From positions 1-64,000 of the forward strand of contig CAMCYP010000014.1 of NCBI GenBank assembly GCA_945885345.1: 64,000 nucleotides of DNA, given 5' to 3'. A model generated the notes under the pieces. That model was not told where the DNA came from, did no database searches, and worked only from the letters and a program-made list of their open reading frames with translations. Below, one piece after another: positions 7,841 to 16,834 of this stretch (positions within the stretch are counted from its first letter, which is position 1; each line of letters opens with the position of its first letter). The position numbers and the translations under genes were made by a program. The stretch comes from Bordetella parapertussis (lineage in GTDB: Bacteria > Pseudomonadota > Gammaproteobacteria > Burkholderiales > SG8-41).

Positions 7841-9349
7841 TCAGGTATTTTTTATCGCATAACCATAGGCCATGTTGGTACGGTCACCACCCTCAAGGTC
7901 ATAGGCCTGCTTCGCCAGCGCAAAACGATCGTTGACCAGCGATGCACGGTGCTGCGCCGTCACGCCGTAGAGCCGCGCGTTGTTGCCACCGAAGATCGCG
8001 GATTTGACCGGGCCGTCGGCCGCGCCCAGTGCCGGGAAACCATATTTCTTCCGCATGTCTTCCGGTATTTCCAGCCTGCGCAGCGCCTCGATCTGCCATT
8101 GCGGTGCGCCGGTCCATACCGCATCCGTGCCCCACACCACGCGATCGACACCCAGGCCCTTGACCAGCTGGCCCATCATCGCCGCGTTCAGCCGCGGTTC
8201 AGCCACGGTGCTTTGTGCAAACAGCTGGCCGAGATCGCCATAGACGTTTTTGACGCCGAATTTTTCCGGAATCTCGGCAACGTCGGTGACCCAGTCGATA
8301 CGCCCGGTTTTTTCGAACTGCTCCATGCCGATCTTGTATGCGCCGCCGGTAAAGCGGAATGCCGAGTGGTAGACGATGAAGTTGAGTTGCGGCCAGTCCT
8401 TCGCCGCCTTGCCCACATCGCGCACATCGGCGTACTGTTCCAGATGCGGAAACTGTTTGGTGACACCGGGCGGAAACAGGCCCTTGTGAAAACAGACATT
8501 GACGAGGCTGGGATTGGTCTTCGAGGCCTTGACCAGTTTTTCGTAGAACGGATACAGCAGTTTCTCATCGTCGAGGCGCCACGGATGGCGCGCGAGCTGC
8601 TTGTTGGTGTTGTCGCCGACGGTGTAGCCCTTGAACGAATCAGGCTTCAGCACTTCGATGTCATGGTCCACCTTGTCCAGCCATCCCGGCATGCCCGGCA
8701 TGAAAATGGCGTGCGAGTACATGCGCTTGGTGCCGGCCTGCTTGTTGATCTTGGTGCGCGCATCGTCCTTCATCTCGTTGGTCAGGAACCAGTCGCGCGG
8801 ATCTTCCGAACCGGAACCGGAAATCAGCGCGATCTTGGTATCGGAATCAAGATAGATTTCCTTGAAGTAATTGGGGAACTTCAAGTCCTCGATGGTCTGC
8901 GGTTTGCCGGCCAGCAGCGGATTCCAGCCGGCCTTGCCCACGGCTTCGCGCTGGGCAACGAAACCCATGATGCGGGTGTCATCGCGCAGGAAATGGGTGT
9001 GCATGTCCATGATGAACTGGCTTTTCAGCGCGTTGGCGCGCTCATTGGCCATTTCCGGCGTCGCGGCCTCGGCACGGCTCACCGCGTAAAGCGGGCCGTA
9101 GGTGTCATTCATTGCGACGAAGGCCGCCGCCATGCCGGCCGCGCTCTTGAAAAAACGGCGGCGCGTGACGCCGTGTTTTTTCGACATTTCATCACCGATG
9201 GCCTTGACCCGCGCCTCGAACTCGCGCTGTTTCTCGGTCTGAGGCGTCGGCATGTACTCGTCACTGGAAATACACTGCGCCGGGATCGGTGATGGAAAAA
9301 CGGTGGATTCGGCGGGAACGACCTGAGCGAGCTCTTCTGGGGTAAGCAT
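7841..9349 (-). CDS. Tat-exported amidohydrolase family protein
   Basis: A 502-residue metal-dependent hydrolase of the amidohydrolase (TIM-barrel) superfamily. The first-strand metal motif MDMHTHFLRDDT (HxH) is clear. A twin-arginine signal (TRRRFFKSAAGMAAAFVAMN) sits at residues 62-81, not at the N-terminus. The start at 9349 is chosen because AGGAG lies 7 bases upstream; a Met at residue 55 would give a conventional Tat signal but has a poorer ribosome site. I have a memory of related amidohydrolases with the same long extension. Substrate unknown. It ends in an IKNT tail just before the hairpin at 7796-7821. Confidence 0.8.
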   Translation of the reverse strand: MLTPEELAQVVPAESTVFPSPIPAQCISSDEYMPTPQTEKQREFEARVKAIGDEMSKKHGVTRRRFFKSAAGMAAAFVAMNDTYGPLYAVSRAEAATPEMANERANALKSQFIMDMHTHFLRDDTRIMGFVAQREAVGKAGWNPLLAGKPQTIEDLKFPNYFKEIYLDSDTKIALISGSGSEDPRDWFLTNEMKDDARTKINKQAGTKRMYSHAIFMPGMPGWLDKVDHDIEVLKPDSFKGYTVGDNTNKQLARHPWRLDDEKLLYPFYEKLVKASKTNPSLVNVCFHKGLFPPGVTKQFPHLEQYADVRDVGKAAKDWPQLNFIVYHSAFRFTGGAYKIGMEQFEKTGRIDWVTDVAEIPEKFGVKNVYGDLGQLFAQSTVAEPRLNAAMMGQLVKGLGVDRVVWGTDAVWTGAPQWQIEALRRLEIPEDMRKKYGFPALGAADGPVKSAIFGGNNARLYGVTAQHRASLVNDRFALAKQAYDLEGGDRTNMAYGYAIKNT

Positions 9350-9398
9350 GCACGACTCCTGATGGAATAGAACGCGCTGAGCATCCGCCGTGCTGTAT

Positions 9399-9426
9399 GT
9401 CGCTGTGATGCGGTCGCTATGATGCG
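9399..9426. repeat. Two tandem copies of a 14-bp unit
   Basis: GTCGCTRTGATGCG twice in a row upstream of the amidohydrolase gene. The rest of the 168-base gap between the amidohydrolase start and sspB shows nothing recognisable. Confidence 0.5.
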
Positions 9427-9517
9427 GCCACTGACGCGGCTTTTTATGATTTTGAAACGGCGTCAGAGGATTCTGCGACGCGTGCCGGAGCGTGTCAAAC
9501 GGTACCGAGCAAGGCCG

Positions 9518-9958
9518 TTACTTGACGACCTGCAAGCGTGGCCGGCCGGCCGGGGCCGGGGCCGGGGCATCCGGCTTGGGATCTTCGGGCCCCTCGGGTG
9601 CCGGTGCCGGCGTTGTCGCGCCGGCGGGGGCCGTCAGTTGCACCGGTGATTCTTCAGGGAAAAACAGGCCCTGTCCGTTTTCACGCGCGAATATGCCCTG
9701 CACTGCAGCAAGCGGGATCGAACACTCGCGCGACACACCGCCGAAGCGCGCCGAAAACTGGATCAGATCGGGGCCGATGGTCAGTTTGTGCGTCGCGTCG
9801 TAACTCAAATTGAGCACGATCTCCCCGTTCTTGACGTGCTCAACCGGCACCCGCGTGTTTTCATCGACCTTTACCGACAGGTACGGCGTCATGCCGCTGT
9901 CGCAGGTCCATTCGTGGATGGCGCGGATCAGGTACGGCTTGGTCGAACGCTCGTTCAT
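9518..9958 (-). CDS. sspB: ClpXP protease specificity-enhancing factor SspB
   Basis: A 146-residue adaptor that delivers ssrA-tagged and other substrates to ClpXP. The N-terminal substrate-binding domain is recognisable (TKPYLIRAIHEWTCDSGMTP, then NGEIVLNLSYDATHKL and ARFGGVSRECSIPLAAVQGI). A long Ala/Pro-rich linker follows and the protein ends GRPRLQVVK, the short hydrophobic tail that docks on the ClpX zinc domain. It follows sspA by 44 bases, the usual pair order. Confidence 0.95.
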   Translation of the reverse strand: MNERSTKPYLIRAIHEWTCDSGMTPYLSVKVDENTRVPVEHVKNGEIVLNLSYDATHKLTIGPDLIQFSARFGGVSRECSIPLAAVQGIFARENGQGLFFPEESPVQLTAPAGATTPAPAPEGPEDPKPDAPAPAPAGRPRLQVVK

Positions 9959-10002
9959 CGGCCGGGAGTAGCAGCGCTTATGACGTCACTTATTTTCGTA
10001 AC

Positions 10003-10602
10003 TTATTTGCGCATTACTTTTTCGGAGGCGGTCAGCGCGTCAATATAGGCAGGACGGCTGAACAGGCGCTCGGCGTATTTCATCAGCGGCGCGGCCTGCT
10101 TGCCCAACTGGATACCGTAGTGATCAAGGCGCCACAGCAGCGGCGCGATCGCCACGTCGAGCATCGAGAATTCCTCGCCCAGCATGAATTTCTGCTTGGC
10201 GAACACCGGCGCGATCTGGGTCAGGCTGTCACGGATGGTCTGGCGGCCCTTGTCGGCCTGCTTCTGCGTGCCCTTCTCGATGTGGATGACGTGCGAGAAC
10301 ATTTCCTGCTCGAAGCGGAACAGGAACAACCGCGCCCGCGCGCGCATCACCGGATCCGCCGGCATCAGTTGCGGGTGCGGGAAGCGGTCGTCGATGTATT
10401 CGTTGATGATGTTCGACTCGTAGAGAATCAGGTCGCGTTCGACCAGCACCGGCACCTGGTTGTACGGATTCATCACCGCGAGGTCTTCCGGCTTGTTAAA
10501 GAGGTCGACGTCGATGATCTGGAAATCCATGCCCTTCTCGTAGAGCACGAAGCGGCAGCGTTGGCTGAAGGGACAAGTGGTGCCGGAGTAGAGTGTCATC
10601 AT
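10003..10602 (-). CDS. sspA: Stringent starvation protein A
   Basis: A 199-residue glutathione-transferase-fold protein that associates with RNA polymerase in starved cells. The thioredoxin-like N-terminal part (MTLYSGTTCPFSQRCRFVLY) and the motif NPYNQVPVLVERDLILYES are typical of SspA. In the family the GST active-site residue is not used for catalysis. ATGATG at the start leaves two possible start codons 3 bases apart. It is followed by sspB and preceded by petABC, the usual betaproteobacterial order. Confidence 0.95.
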   Translation of the reverse strand: MMTLYSGTTCPFSQRCRFVLYEKGMDFQIIDVDLFNKPEDLAVMNPYNQVPVLVERDLILYESNIINEYIDDRFPHPQLMPADPVMRARARLFLFRFEQEMFSHVIHIEKGTQKQADKGRQTIRDSLTQIAPVFAKQKFMLGEEFSMLDVAIAPLLWRLDHYGIQLGKQAAPLMKYAERLFSRPAYIDALTASEKVMRK

Positions 10603-10680
10603 GATGGTTTATCCGTAGCGGAACAGCGGTTCAGTCGGTCGTTAGTCGGTCAACAACAGGGGCGGCGCCAGAGGAACAGA

Positions 10681-10712
10681 GGGGCCGTGACACGGTTAAC
10701 GCGCACGGCCCC
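10681..10712 (-). terminator. Hairpin after petC
   Basis: GGGGCCGTG (10681-10689) pairs with CACGGCCCC (10704-10712), a 9-bp GC-rich stem just after the petC stop. No T tract follows on the minus strand, so it may be an mRNA-stabilising or attenuating hairpin, not a full terminator. Confidence 0.45.
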
Positions 10713-10728
10713 GGCGGTCGACTGAGGG

Positions 10729-11481
10729 TCAGTGCACGTCCTTCCAGTACTCCTTCTTCAAGGCATAGGCCAGCACGAACAGCAGGCCCAGCGCCATCAG
10801 CACGAACAGGCCGATGGTCTTGCGATTGCTGCGCACCGGTTCGCCCATGAACACCAGGTAGTTCACCAGGTCGGCAACCATCTCGTCATACTGGGCCGGC
10901 GTCAGCTGGCCCGGCTTGTCGAGTTTCAGTGCCATTTCGGTTTTGATGTAACCGTCGTCGCGCACCTTCTCCTCAACCAGTACCTGTTCACCCTGCAGTT
11001 CCCACAGCGCGTGTGGCATGCCGACGTTGGCAAACACGGTGTTGTTCCAGCCGGTGGGGCGTTCGGCATCACGGTAAAAACTGCGCAGGTAGGTGTACAG
11101 CCAGTCGGCGCCGCTGCCGGCTTCGGACGCACGCGAACGTGCGACCACCGACAGGTCCGGCGGCGCTGCGCCAAACCAGGTCTTGGCGTCTTTCGGATCC
11201 ATCGCGATTTTCATCAGGTCACCGACCTTGACGCCGGTGAACACCAGGTTGTCGCGGATCTGCGCTTCGGTCAGGCCGATGTCCTGCAGCCGGTTGAAGC
11301 GCATGTAATTCGCGCTGTGGCAGTTCAGGCAGTAGTTGGCGAAATGCCGCGCACCGCGCTGCAGTGACGCCTGGTCGTTTTCGTCGATCGGCGCACGATC
11401 CAGCTTGATATGGTCGCCGGCGGCCAGCGCCAGTGTCGGCACCAGCAACAGGATAGAAAATAACTTGTTGATTTTATTCAT
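10729..11481 (-). CDS. petC: Cytochrome c1 of the bc1 complex
   Basis: A 250-residue subunit of ubiquinol-cytochrome c oxidoreductase. It has a Sec signal peptide (MNKINKLFSILLLVPTLALA), the heme attachment site CLNCH in FANYCLNCHSANYMRF, a MPHALW segment where the axial Met is expected, and a C-terminal membrane anchor before KKEYWKDVH. An in-frame GTG 15 bases upstream (overlapping petB) is possible, but AGGGA stands at good distance before this ATG. Last gene of petABC. The first codons lie in an AT-rich IHF-like motif. Confidence 0.95.
   Translation of the reverse strand: MNKINKLFSILLLVPTLALAAGDHIKLDRAPIDENDQASLQRGARHFANYCLNCHSANYMRFNRLQDIGLTEAQIRDNLVFTGVKVGDLMKIAMDPKDAKTWFGAAPPDLSVVARSRASEAGSGADWLYTYLRSFYRDAERPTGWNNTVFANVGMPHALWELQGEQVLVEEKVRDDGYIKTEMALKLDKPGQLTPAQYDEMVADLVNYLVFMGEPVRSNRKTIGLFVLMALGLLFVLAYALKKEYWKDVH
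11460..11481 (-). repeat. AT-rich motif with IHF core, variant at the petC start
   Basis: On the minus strand the petC start contains TGAATAAAATCAACAAGTTA. Its part AATCAACAAGTTA (11461-11473) matches WATCAANNNNTTR exactly. Two bases differ from the repeat consensus. Confidence 0.5.
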
Positions 11482-11492
11482 GTTTTTCCCTA

Positions 11493-12908
11493 TCACATGG
11501 TCACCCGGTCAGGCTCGGGTTTGGTCTTGTCCATCGCCGAATACCAAGGCATCAGCAGGAAGAACGAGAAATAAATCAGCGTACCGATCTGCGAAATGAG
11601 GGTGCCGGCCGGGGTCACAGTCTGCGTACCGTAATAACCGAGCACCAGGAAGACGATGACAAAAATCGTCAGCGCCGCCTTGAACAGCGGGCCCTTGTAA
11701 CGGATCGACTTCACCGGACTGCGATCGAGCCACGGCAGCAGGAAGAAAATCAGCGTTGCAGCGCCCATCGCCGCCACACCCCAGACCTTGGCCTCGATGA
11801 TTCCGCCCTTCATCAGCACGATCACTACGAGACCGATACCCAGCGCGGCAAACTTCGCCATCTGATTGCGCGCGGTGAGAAAGATCAGGATCGAATACGC
11901 GGCCACGCCGATCGCCAGCACCAGCATGAAGTCCTCGGTAATCGCGCGCAGAATCGAGTAATACGGCGTGAAGTACCACACCGGCGCGATGTGCGGCGGC
12001 GTTTTCAGCGAGTCGGCCGGGATGAAGTTGTTGAACTCAAGGAAATATCCGCCCATCTCCGGCTTGAAAAACACCACCAGGAAAAACAGGAACAGGAACA
12101 CCACCACGCCGACGATGTCCTTCACCGTGTAGTACGGATGGAAGGGAATGCCGTCGAGGGGATGACCCTGCGCGTCCTTGTATTTCTTGATTTCGACGCC
12201 ATCCGGATTGTTCGAGCCCACCTCGTGCAGCGCCATGATGTGTGCGGCGACGAGGCCGAGCAGCGCCAGCGGGATGGCAATCACATGGAACGCGAAAAAG
12301 CGGTTCAGCGTGGCGTCCGAGATCACGAAGTCGCCGCGGATCCAGGTCGACAGGTCGGGCCCGATCAGCGGCAGCGCGTCAAACAGGTTGATGATCACCT
12401 GCGCGCCCCAGAACGACATCTGACCCCAGGGCAGCAGGTAGCCGAAGAAGGCCTCGGCCATCAGGCACAGGTAGATCAGCATGCCGAAAATCCAGATCAG
12501 TTCGCGCGGCTGGCGGTACGAACCGTAGAGCAGACCGCGGAACATGTGCAGGTAGACCACGATGAAAAACGCCGAGGCGCCGGTCGAGTGCATGTAGCGG
12601 ATGAACCAGCCCATCGGCACATCGCGCATGATGTATTCGACGGAGGCAAAAGCTTCAGCCGCCGACGGCTTGTAATGCATCACCAGGAAAATACCGGTGA
12701 CGATCTGGATCACCAGCACCAGCATCGCCAGTGAGCCGAAGAAATACCAGAAGTTGAAATTTTTCGGTGCGTAGTACTGCGACAGGTGATCGCGCCACAG
12801 CGACATCAGCGGGAAACGTTGATCAACCCAGGTCAGCACACCACTGATCGGGGCGTTGAGCGGGCCGGCGCCGGAAAACTGTACGGGTTCTTTAGGAGTA
12901 GCAGCCAT
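11493..12908 (-). CDS. petB: Cytochrome b of the bc1 complex
   Basis: A 471-residue membrane protein with the two bis-His heme pairs visible in helix B and helix D (FLVMHYKP and FIRYMHSTGA; FAFHVIAIP and AAHIMALHE). The quinol-oxidation motif is PVWY instead of PEWY, as is common in beta- and gammaproteobacteria. It oxidises ubiquinol and passes electrons to the Rieske protein and through the membrane. A GTG three codons upstream overlaps the petA stop (GTGA); I prefer the ATG with GGGAG upstream, but either is possible. Followed by petC. Confidence 0.95.
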   Translation of the reverse strand: MAATPKEPVQFSGAGPLNAPISGVLTWVDQRFPLMSLWRDHLSQYYAPKNFNFWYFFGSLAMLVLVIQIVTGIFLVMHYKPSAAEAFASVEYIMRDVPMGWFIRYMHSTGASAFFIVVYLHMFRGLLYGSYRQPRELIWIFGMLIYLCLMAEAFFGYLLPWGQMSFWGAQVIINLFDALPLIGPDLSTWIRGDFVISDATLNRFFAFHVIAIPLALLGLVAAHIMALHEVGSNNPDGVEIKKYKDAQGHPLDGIPFHPYYTVKDIVGVVVFLFLFFLVVFFKPEMGGYFLEFNNFIPADSLKTPPHIAPVWYFTPYYSILRAITEDFMLVLAIGVAAYSILIFLTARNQMAKFAALGIGLVVIVLMKGGIIEAKVWGVAAMGAATLIFFLLPWLDRSPVKSIRYKGPLFKAALTIFVIVFLVLGYYGTQTVTPAGTLISQIGTLIYFSFFLLMPWYSAMDKTKPEPDRVTM

Positions 12909-12913
12909 TTTGA

Positions 12914-13507
12914 TCACGCTCCCTTGGTATCTTCGCCGATGACGATGCGCGTGTCGGACAGATACTTGTACGGCGGCACCACCAGGTTGTCAGGAGCGGG
13001 CTTGTTCTTGAATACCCGACCCGCGAGGTCGAACAGAGAACCGTGGCAGGGGCAATAAAAACCACCCTGCCAGTTCGGATCAAAGGCTTCAGCCTGTTTG
13101 GCAAACTTGCTCACCGGCGAACAACCGAGATGGGTGCAAATGCCAACGAGAACCAGATATTCGTCCTTGATCGAACGCATTTCGTTGGTGGCGTAGGCCG
13201 GCTGCATTTTTTTCTTCGACTGGGGATCCGCGACATTGCCGTCGTTGCCGCGGACGGCGTCGAGCATTTCCTTGGTGCGGCGGACAATCCATACCGGCTT
13301 GCCCTGCCATTCGACAGTGATGCGTTCGCCCGGCGCAATGGTGCTCAGATCCACTTCCACCGGCGCACCGGCGGCTTTCGCGCGTTCCGACGGCAACATG
13401 CTCGCCACAAACGGCACTGCGGCCGCGCCGGCGGCAACACCGCCGGCTACCGTGGTGGCAGCGACCAGAAACTGCCGTTTTCCCTGATCGGTATCTTTCT
13501 CGGACAT
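12914..13507 (-). CDS. petA: Rieske iron-sulfur subunit of the bc1 complex
   Basis: A 197-residue protein with an N-terminal Tat-type anchor (KRQFLVAATT then a small-residue helix) and the [2Fe-2S] cluster ligands CTHLGC (Cys124, His126) and CPCH (Cys152, His155), with the disulfide cysteines Cys129 and Cys154. It takes the first electron of ubiquinol to cytochrome c1. First gene of petABC. A probable promoter lies about 50-75 bases upstream. The TatABC system needed for its export is encoded about 4 kb away. Confidence 0.96.
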   Translation of the reverse strand: MSEKDTDQGKRQFLVAATTVAGGVAAGAAAVPFVASMLPSERAKAAGAPVEVDLSTIAPGERITVEWQGKPVWIVRRTKEMLDAVRGNDGNVADPQSKKKMQPAYATNEMRSIKDEYLVLVGICTHLGCSPVSKFAKQAEAFDPNWQGGFYCPCHGSLFDLAGRVFKNKPAPDNLVVPPYKYLSDTRIVIGEDTKGA

Positions 13508-13551
13508 GCCTGTAGTCCCCTTTAGTGCGGTGTTACTGCGAAAAAGGCGAC

Positions 13552-13581
13552 ATTTTACACGGGGAGACCGGTAAAAGTTAA
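13552..13581 (-). promoter_or_regulatory. Probable promoter of petABC
   Basis: On the minus strand TTAACT (13576-13581), 18 bp, TAAAAT (13552-13557), placed 45 bases before the petA start. The score is moderate. The remaining part of the gap to 13707 shows only AT-rich sequence and a GCGC-rich imperfect palindrome near 13660-13680. Confidence 0.45.
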
Positions 13582-13707
13582 GCAGAACCTTGAAAAGTCC
13601 AACTAATTCAGTGGGTTATTGAAAGCTCGGCGCAAGCTTGCGGCTGCGCAAGAGCATCTGCGCGGGCGCGGAGCGCGCACAACGCAACCATTCGTCAGTG
13701 CGGGAGC

Positions 13708-14142
13708 TTACTGCGGCGGCGGATGCGGTATCACGCGCTGCCAGGGTGATGCGCAGGTCTGCGCATATGGATAATACGTCTGCGTATCGGTACAGAAATA
13801 CCAGGTCGGCGCTTCCGATGACGATGGTGCAGGCGGCTGCGCCTGAACCGGCGCCTGCGCCACCTGTGGTGGCGGGGTGGACGGTACCGGATTACCACGC
13901 TCGTCGTAGTACACCAGCGGCTCCCGCACGACGACCCGTTCGCGCACCACCACCGGTGACGGGTAGTAATACGAAGGCGGGTAATACCATGGGGCAAACA
14001 GCAGCGGCGCGCCAATGAAGACGCCGACCCGCGCATGGGAATAACCGCCATGGCCGTAGTAGCCGTGACCGCCACGGGCGTCTGCTTGCAGGCTTGCGGC
14101 CATCATCACGGTGGCCAATGTGATCATCAGGGTTTTGCGCAT
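13708..14142 (-). CDS. Secreted YXXC-type hypothetical protein
   Basis: A 144-residue exported protein: signal peptide (MRKTLMITLATVMMAASLQA), then a Gly/His/Tyr-rich stretch (RGGHGYYGHGGYSHA), a Tyr/Pro/Val-rich middle, a Pro/Gln/Ala linker and a compact C-terminus (TWYFCTDTQTYYPYAQTC, then SPWQRV). The two cysteines of the C-terminal motif suggest a disulfide or metal site; similar tails are frequent in uncharacterised betaproteobacterial envelope proteins. The start is set by the signal peptide; the reading frame extends 57 codons upstream without a second good start. Function unknown. Confidence 0.65.
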   Translation of the reverse strand: MRKTLMITLATVMMAASLQADARGGHGYYGHGGYSHARVGVFIGAPLLFAPWYYPPSYYYPSPVVVRERVVVREPLVYYDERGNPVPSTPPPQVAQAPVQAQPPAPSSSEAPTWYFCTDTQTYYPYAQTCASPWQRVIPHPPPQ

Positions 14143-14204
14143 GGGCCCTCCTCGGGCAGCCAGAGTGATTCCATGATAGCCCCGTCGCGCCATACCAGGA
14201 CGGG

Positions 14205-14732
14205 CTAATTTGTTACAGAGTGTAACCACTTGCGCCGCAAGTACAGCCCCCCGGCCACCGTCAGTGGCAGGTAAACCGCGATCAATCCGTACAGCATCAG
14301 GCGTCCCTGCCACTCGGCGTCGAATACCGTCAGGAAACTGAGCAATTTTTCGCCACCGCGGCGGATTTCCCAGATACGCGGCCCGTAGGCCTTGTGGTCT
14401 TCAATCAACAGGGTCAGCCGGTCACCACGGCGCAGGCTGTTGCGGATGCGCAGATATTCGGCATAGCCGCCGGCATGGCCGTCGTCGAGCCGGAAGTGCT
14501 GCTCGTCACCCTGCAGCGCCACAAACAGCCAGTACGAAGCACCGCTGCGGCCGCGGCTACTGTGTTCCTCGACTGAGGTCACCCGCCCGCCGACCTCGCG
14601 CAATTCGCTCGACGCCGGCATCGGCTGCAGGTCAAACAGCAACCGGATCAGCACCAGCCCGAGGACCAGCCACGCACCACTCAAAATGGCCCAGCGCACG
14701 CGATCCGGGATGAAAGCAGTCATGTAAGACAT
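14205..14732 (-). CDS. Membrane protein of unknown function, possibly DUF3592-like
   Basis: A 175-residue protein with one membrane segment near the N-terminus (WAILSGAWLVLGLVLIRLLF) and another near the C-terminus (LMLYGLIAVYLPLTVAGGLY). The domain between them (GGRVTSVEEHSSRGR, then ASYWLFVALQGDEQHFRLDD) has the beta-rich look of DUF3592 proteins, but I am not sure of the assignment. Between the secreted protein and the Nif3-like gene. Confidence 0.6.
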   Translation of the reverse strand: MSYMTAFIPDRVRWAILSGAWLVLGLVLIRLLFDLQPMPASSELREVGGRVTSVEEHSSRGRSGASYWLFVALQGDEQHFRLDDGHAGGYAEYLRIRNSLRRGDRLTLLIEDHKAYGPRIWEIRRGGEKLLSFLTVFDAEWQGRLMLYGLIAVYLPLTVAGGLYLRRKWLHSVTN

Positions 14733-14755
14733 GGGCTATGTCCTGAAAATCAGGT

Positions 14756-15505
14756 TTACACCGGGTTTTCGATCTCGATAAAACGATGCCGCAAGCCGAA
14801 GCGCTGCGCCAGGTGTTCGCCCAACGCCTGCACGCCATAACGCTCGGTGGCGTGGTGGCCGGCGGCGATGTAGGCGACGCCGGATTCGCGCGCGGCATGC
14901 ACCGTCTGTTCGGAAATTTCACCGCTGATGTAGGCGTCAACGCCCAGTGCAATCGCCTGCTCAAACAGGCCCTGCGCGCCGCCGGTGCACCAGGCGATGC
15001 GGCGCAACGGCCGCGCCGGATCACCGATCACCAGCGGCGGCCTGGCGATCTGTTTACTGATCAGGTCCGAGAACTGCGCCAGCGTAGTGGCGCCCGCCAG
15101 CGTGCCGTGTACTCCGATGTTCTGCTCACCGAAGCGACCGGCCGGCGTCAGGCACAGGCGCTGCCCCAGCATGGCGTTGTTGCCGATTTCGGGATGCACA
15201 TCCAGCGGCAGGTGGTAGGCAAACAGGTTGAGGTCGTTTTCCAGCAGCCGGCCGATACGGCGGCGGCGCATGCCGGTGATGCGTCCGTCTTCACCGCGCC
15301 AGAAATAACCGTGGTGCACGATCAGCGCATCGGCATCCGCGGCAAGGGCAGCGTCGATCAGCGCCGCCGACGCCGTCACGCCGGTCGCGATGCTGGCGAT
15401 TTCAGCGCGCCCTTCCACCTGCAGGCCGTTTGGGCAATAATCACGAAAATCAGGGACTTGCAGATAATCCGCCAGATAGGCGTCGAGCGCAGCGCGTTGC
15501 ATAAG
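14756..15505 (-). CDS. Nif3-like dinuclear metal centre protein (YbgI family)
   Basis: A 249-residue protein of the Nif3/YbgI family, which forms hexameric toroids with a two-metal site. Motifs: [12 protein letters not shown] at the N-terminus, the metal ligand motif [27 protein letters not shown], and the C-terminal [17 protein letters not shown]. coli YbgI has been linked to GTP cyclohydrolase I-like chemistry, but the physiological role is unsettled. The start at 15505 aligns with the family N-terminus and has GGGAG upstream; an ATG 12 bases earlier is also possible. Divergent from the DegS-like gene. Confidence 0.88.
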   Translation of the reverse strand, partial: LMQRAALDAYLADYLQVPDFRDYCPNGLQVEGRAEIASIATGVTASAALIDAALAADADALIVHHGYFWRGEDGRITGMRRRRIGRLLENDLNLFAYHLPLDVHPEIGNNAMLGQRLCLTPAGRFGEQNIGVHGTLAGATTLAQFSDLISKQIARPPLVIGDPARPLRRIAWCTGGAQGLFEQAIALGVDAYISGEISEQTVHAARESGVAYIAAGHHATERYGVQALGEHLAQRFGLRHRFIEIENPV

Positions 15506-15575
15506 CTCCCGTTTCATAAGCCTCGTTGAATACATCAAACAGAAAACATTGTAACCGCGACCCCGCGGCCCCTTC

Positions 15576-16754
15576 ATGCGAAAACTCTGGCTGACTTTCT
15601 GTCAAACCGCGACCATCTGCCTCGCAGCGCTGTTCGTGGTCAGCACGCTGCGTCCCGACCTGCTCAACGGCAACACGCCGCAGGGCGCGGTGATCACTAC
15701 TGTCAAACAGATGACCGGCGACAGCACCGCCCCGCGCGCCGGCTCGTACAGCGATGCTGCGAAAAAAGCGATGCCGGCCGTGGTCAACATTTTCACGTCA
15801 CAGGCGGTCAAGACGCCGCAACCGCGACATCCACTGATGGACGATCCGGTGTTCCGCTATTTTTTCGGTGATCAGGCCGAGGCACAAAGTCAGCCCAGCA
15901 CCAACCTCGGCTCCGGCGTCATCGTCAGTAACTCAGGTTACATCCTCACCAACAGCCATGTGGTCGAGGCTGCAGACAACATCGAGGTTGCGCTGGCCGA
16001 CACGCGACGCGTCAACGCCAAGGTGGTCGGCATTGATCCGGAATCGGATCTTGCGGTGCTGAAAATCGACCTGCCCAAACTGCCGGCCATCACCTTCGGC
16101 CAGCCCGACGGCGCGCGCGTCGGCGACGTGGTACTCGCCATCGGCAACCCCTTTGGCGTCGGCCAGACGGTAACCCTCGGCATCGTCAGCGCGCTGGGGC
16201 GCAGCCATCTCGGCATCAACACCTTCGAGAACTTCATCCAGACCGACGCCGCGATCAATCCCGGCAATTCGGGCGGCGCACTGGTCGATGCCAACGGCCA
16301 CCTGATCGGCATCAACACCGCGATTTATTCGCGCACGCCTGGCGGCGCATCACTGGGCATCGGCTTTGCAATTCCGGTGAGCACCGCAAAAACAGTGATG
16401 GAGCAGATCATCCAGACCGGTTCGGTGCAGCGCGGCTGGATCGGTGTCGGCGTGCAGGAAATGACCAGGGAAATCGCCGAATCGTTCAAGATGCCCGGCA
16501 CCACGCGCGGCGCGCTGATCACCGAAGTGTTCCGCGGCACTCCCGCCGACCGCGGCGGCATGAAAGTCGGCGACGTGCTGATCGCCGTCGACGGCAAAAC
16601 AGTGACCGATTCGGCAACCATGCTCAACCTGATCGCCGCGTTGACGCCCGGCAGTCAGGCCGTGCTGCGCGTGATGCGTGAAACCAGAGAAGTTGATTTG
16701 AAGGTGACGGTCGGCAAACGGCCGAAACAAGCACGCAAGGAAGAAGCAGACTAA
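15576..16754 (+). CDS. degS: Trypsin-like serine protease, DegS/AlgW type, one PDZ domain
   Basis: A 392-residue protease anchored in the inner membrane by an N-terminal segment (residues about 7-25) and facing the periplasm. The catalytic triad is intact: His128 (NSHVV), Asp158 (ESDLAVLKI) and Ser232 ([10 protein letters not shown]). One PDZ domain follows at about 275-370; DegP/DegQ have two. DegS proteins sense misfolded outer-membrane proteins and cut anti-sigma factors; the synteny with tatABC and petABC is typical of betaproteobacteria. The name is by architecture; no sigma-E genes are visible here. Confidence 0.85.
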   Translation: MRKLWLTFCQTATICLAALFVVSTLRPDLLNGNTPQGAVITTVKQMTGDSTAPRAGSYSDAAKKAMPAVVNIFTSQAVKTPQPRHPLMDDPVFRYFFGDQAEAQSQPSTNLGSGVIVSNSGYILTNSHVVEAADNIEVALADTRRVNAKVVGIDPESDLAVLKIDLPKLPAITFGQPDGARVGDVVLAIGNPFGVGQTVTLGIVSALGRSHLGINTFENFIQTDAAINPGNSGGALVDANGHLIGINTAIYSRTPGGASLGIGFAIPVSTAKTVMEQIIQTGSVQRGWIGVGVQEMTREIAESFKMPGTTRGALITEVFRGTPADRGGMKVGDVLIAVDGKTVTDSATMLNLIAALTPGSQAVLRVMRETREVDLKVTVGKRPKQARKEEAD

Positions 16755-16774
16755 GCCGGCAAAAGCAGCCGGCA
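16752..16774. terminator. Hairpin over the degS-like stop codon
   Basis: GCCGGC-AAAAGCA-GCCGGC begins in the stop codon TAA. No T tract follows. An inverted, nearly identical copy is at 17671-17693 on the other side of tatC. Confidence 0.45.
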
Positions 16775-16815
16775 CCTTGATCTGTGGCAAGTTCAACCGC
16801 CATCAATCTGACACA

Positions 16816-16830
16816 GCCGGCTTAACCGGC
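16816..16830. terminator. Short hairpin after tatC
   Basis: GCCGG-CTTAA-CCGGC directly after the tatC stop on the minus strand. Small and without a T tract; could help end either convergent gene. Confidence 0.35.
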
Positions 16831-16834
16831 GACC

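Noticed and set aside
7790-9292. Long open frame (500 codons) on the plus strand opposite the amidohydrolase
   Set aside because: It mirrors codon bias of the real gene on the other strand; the product is Arg/His/Gln-rich with no domain.
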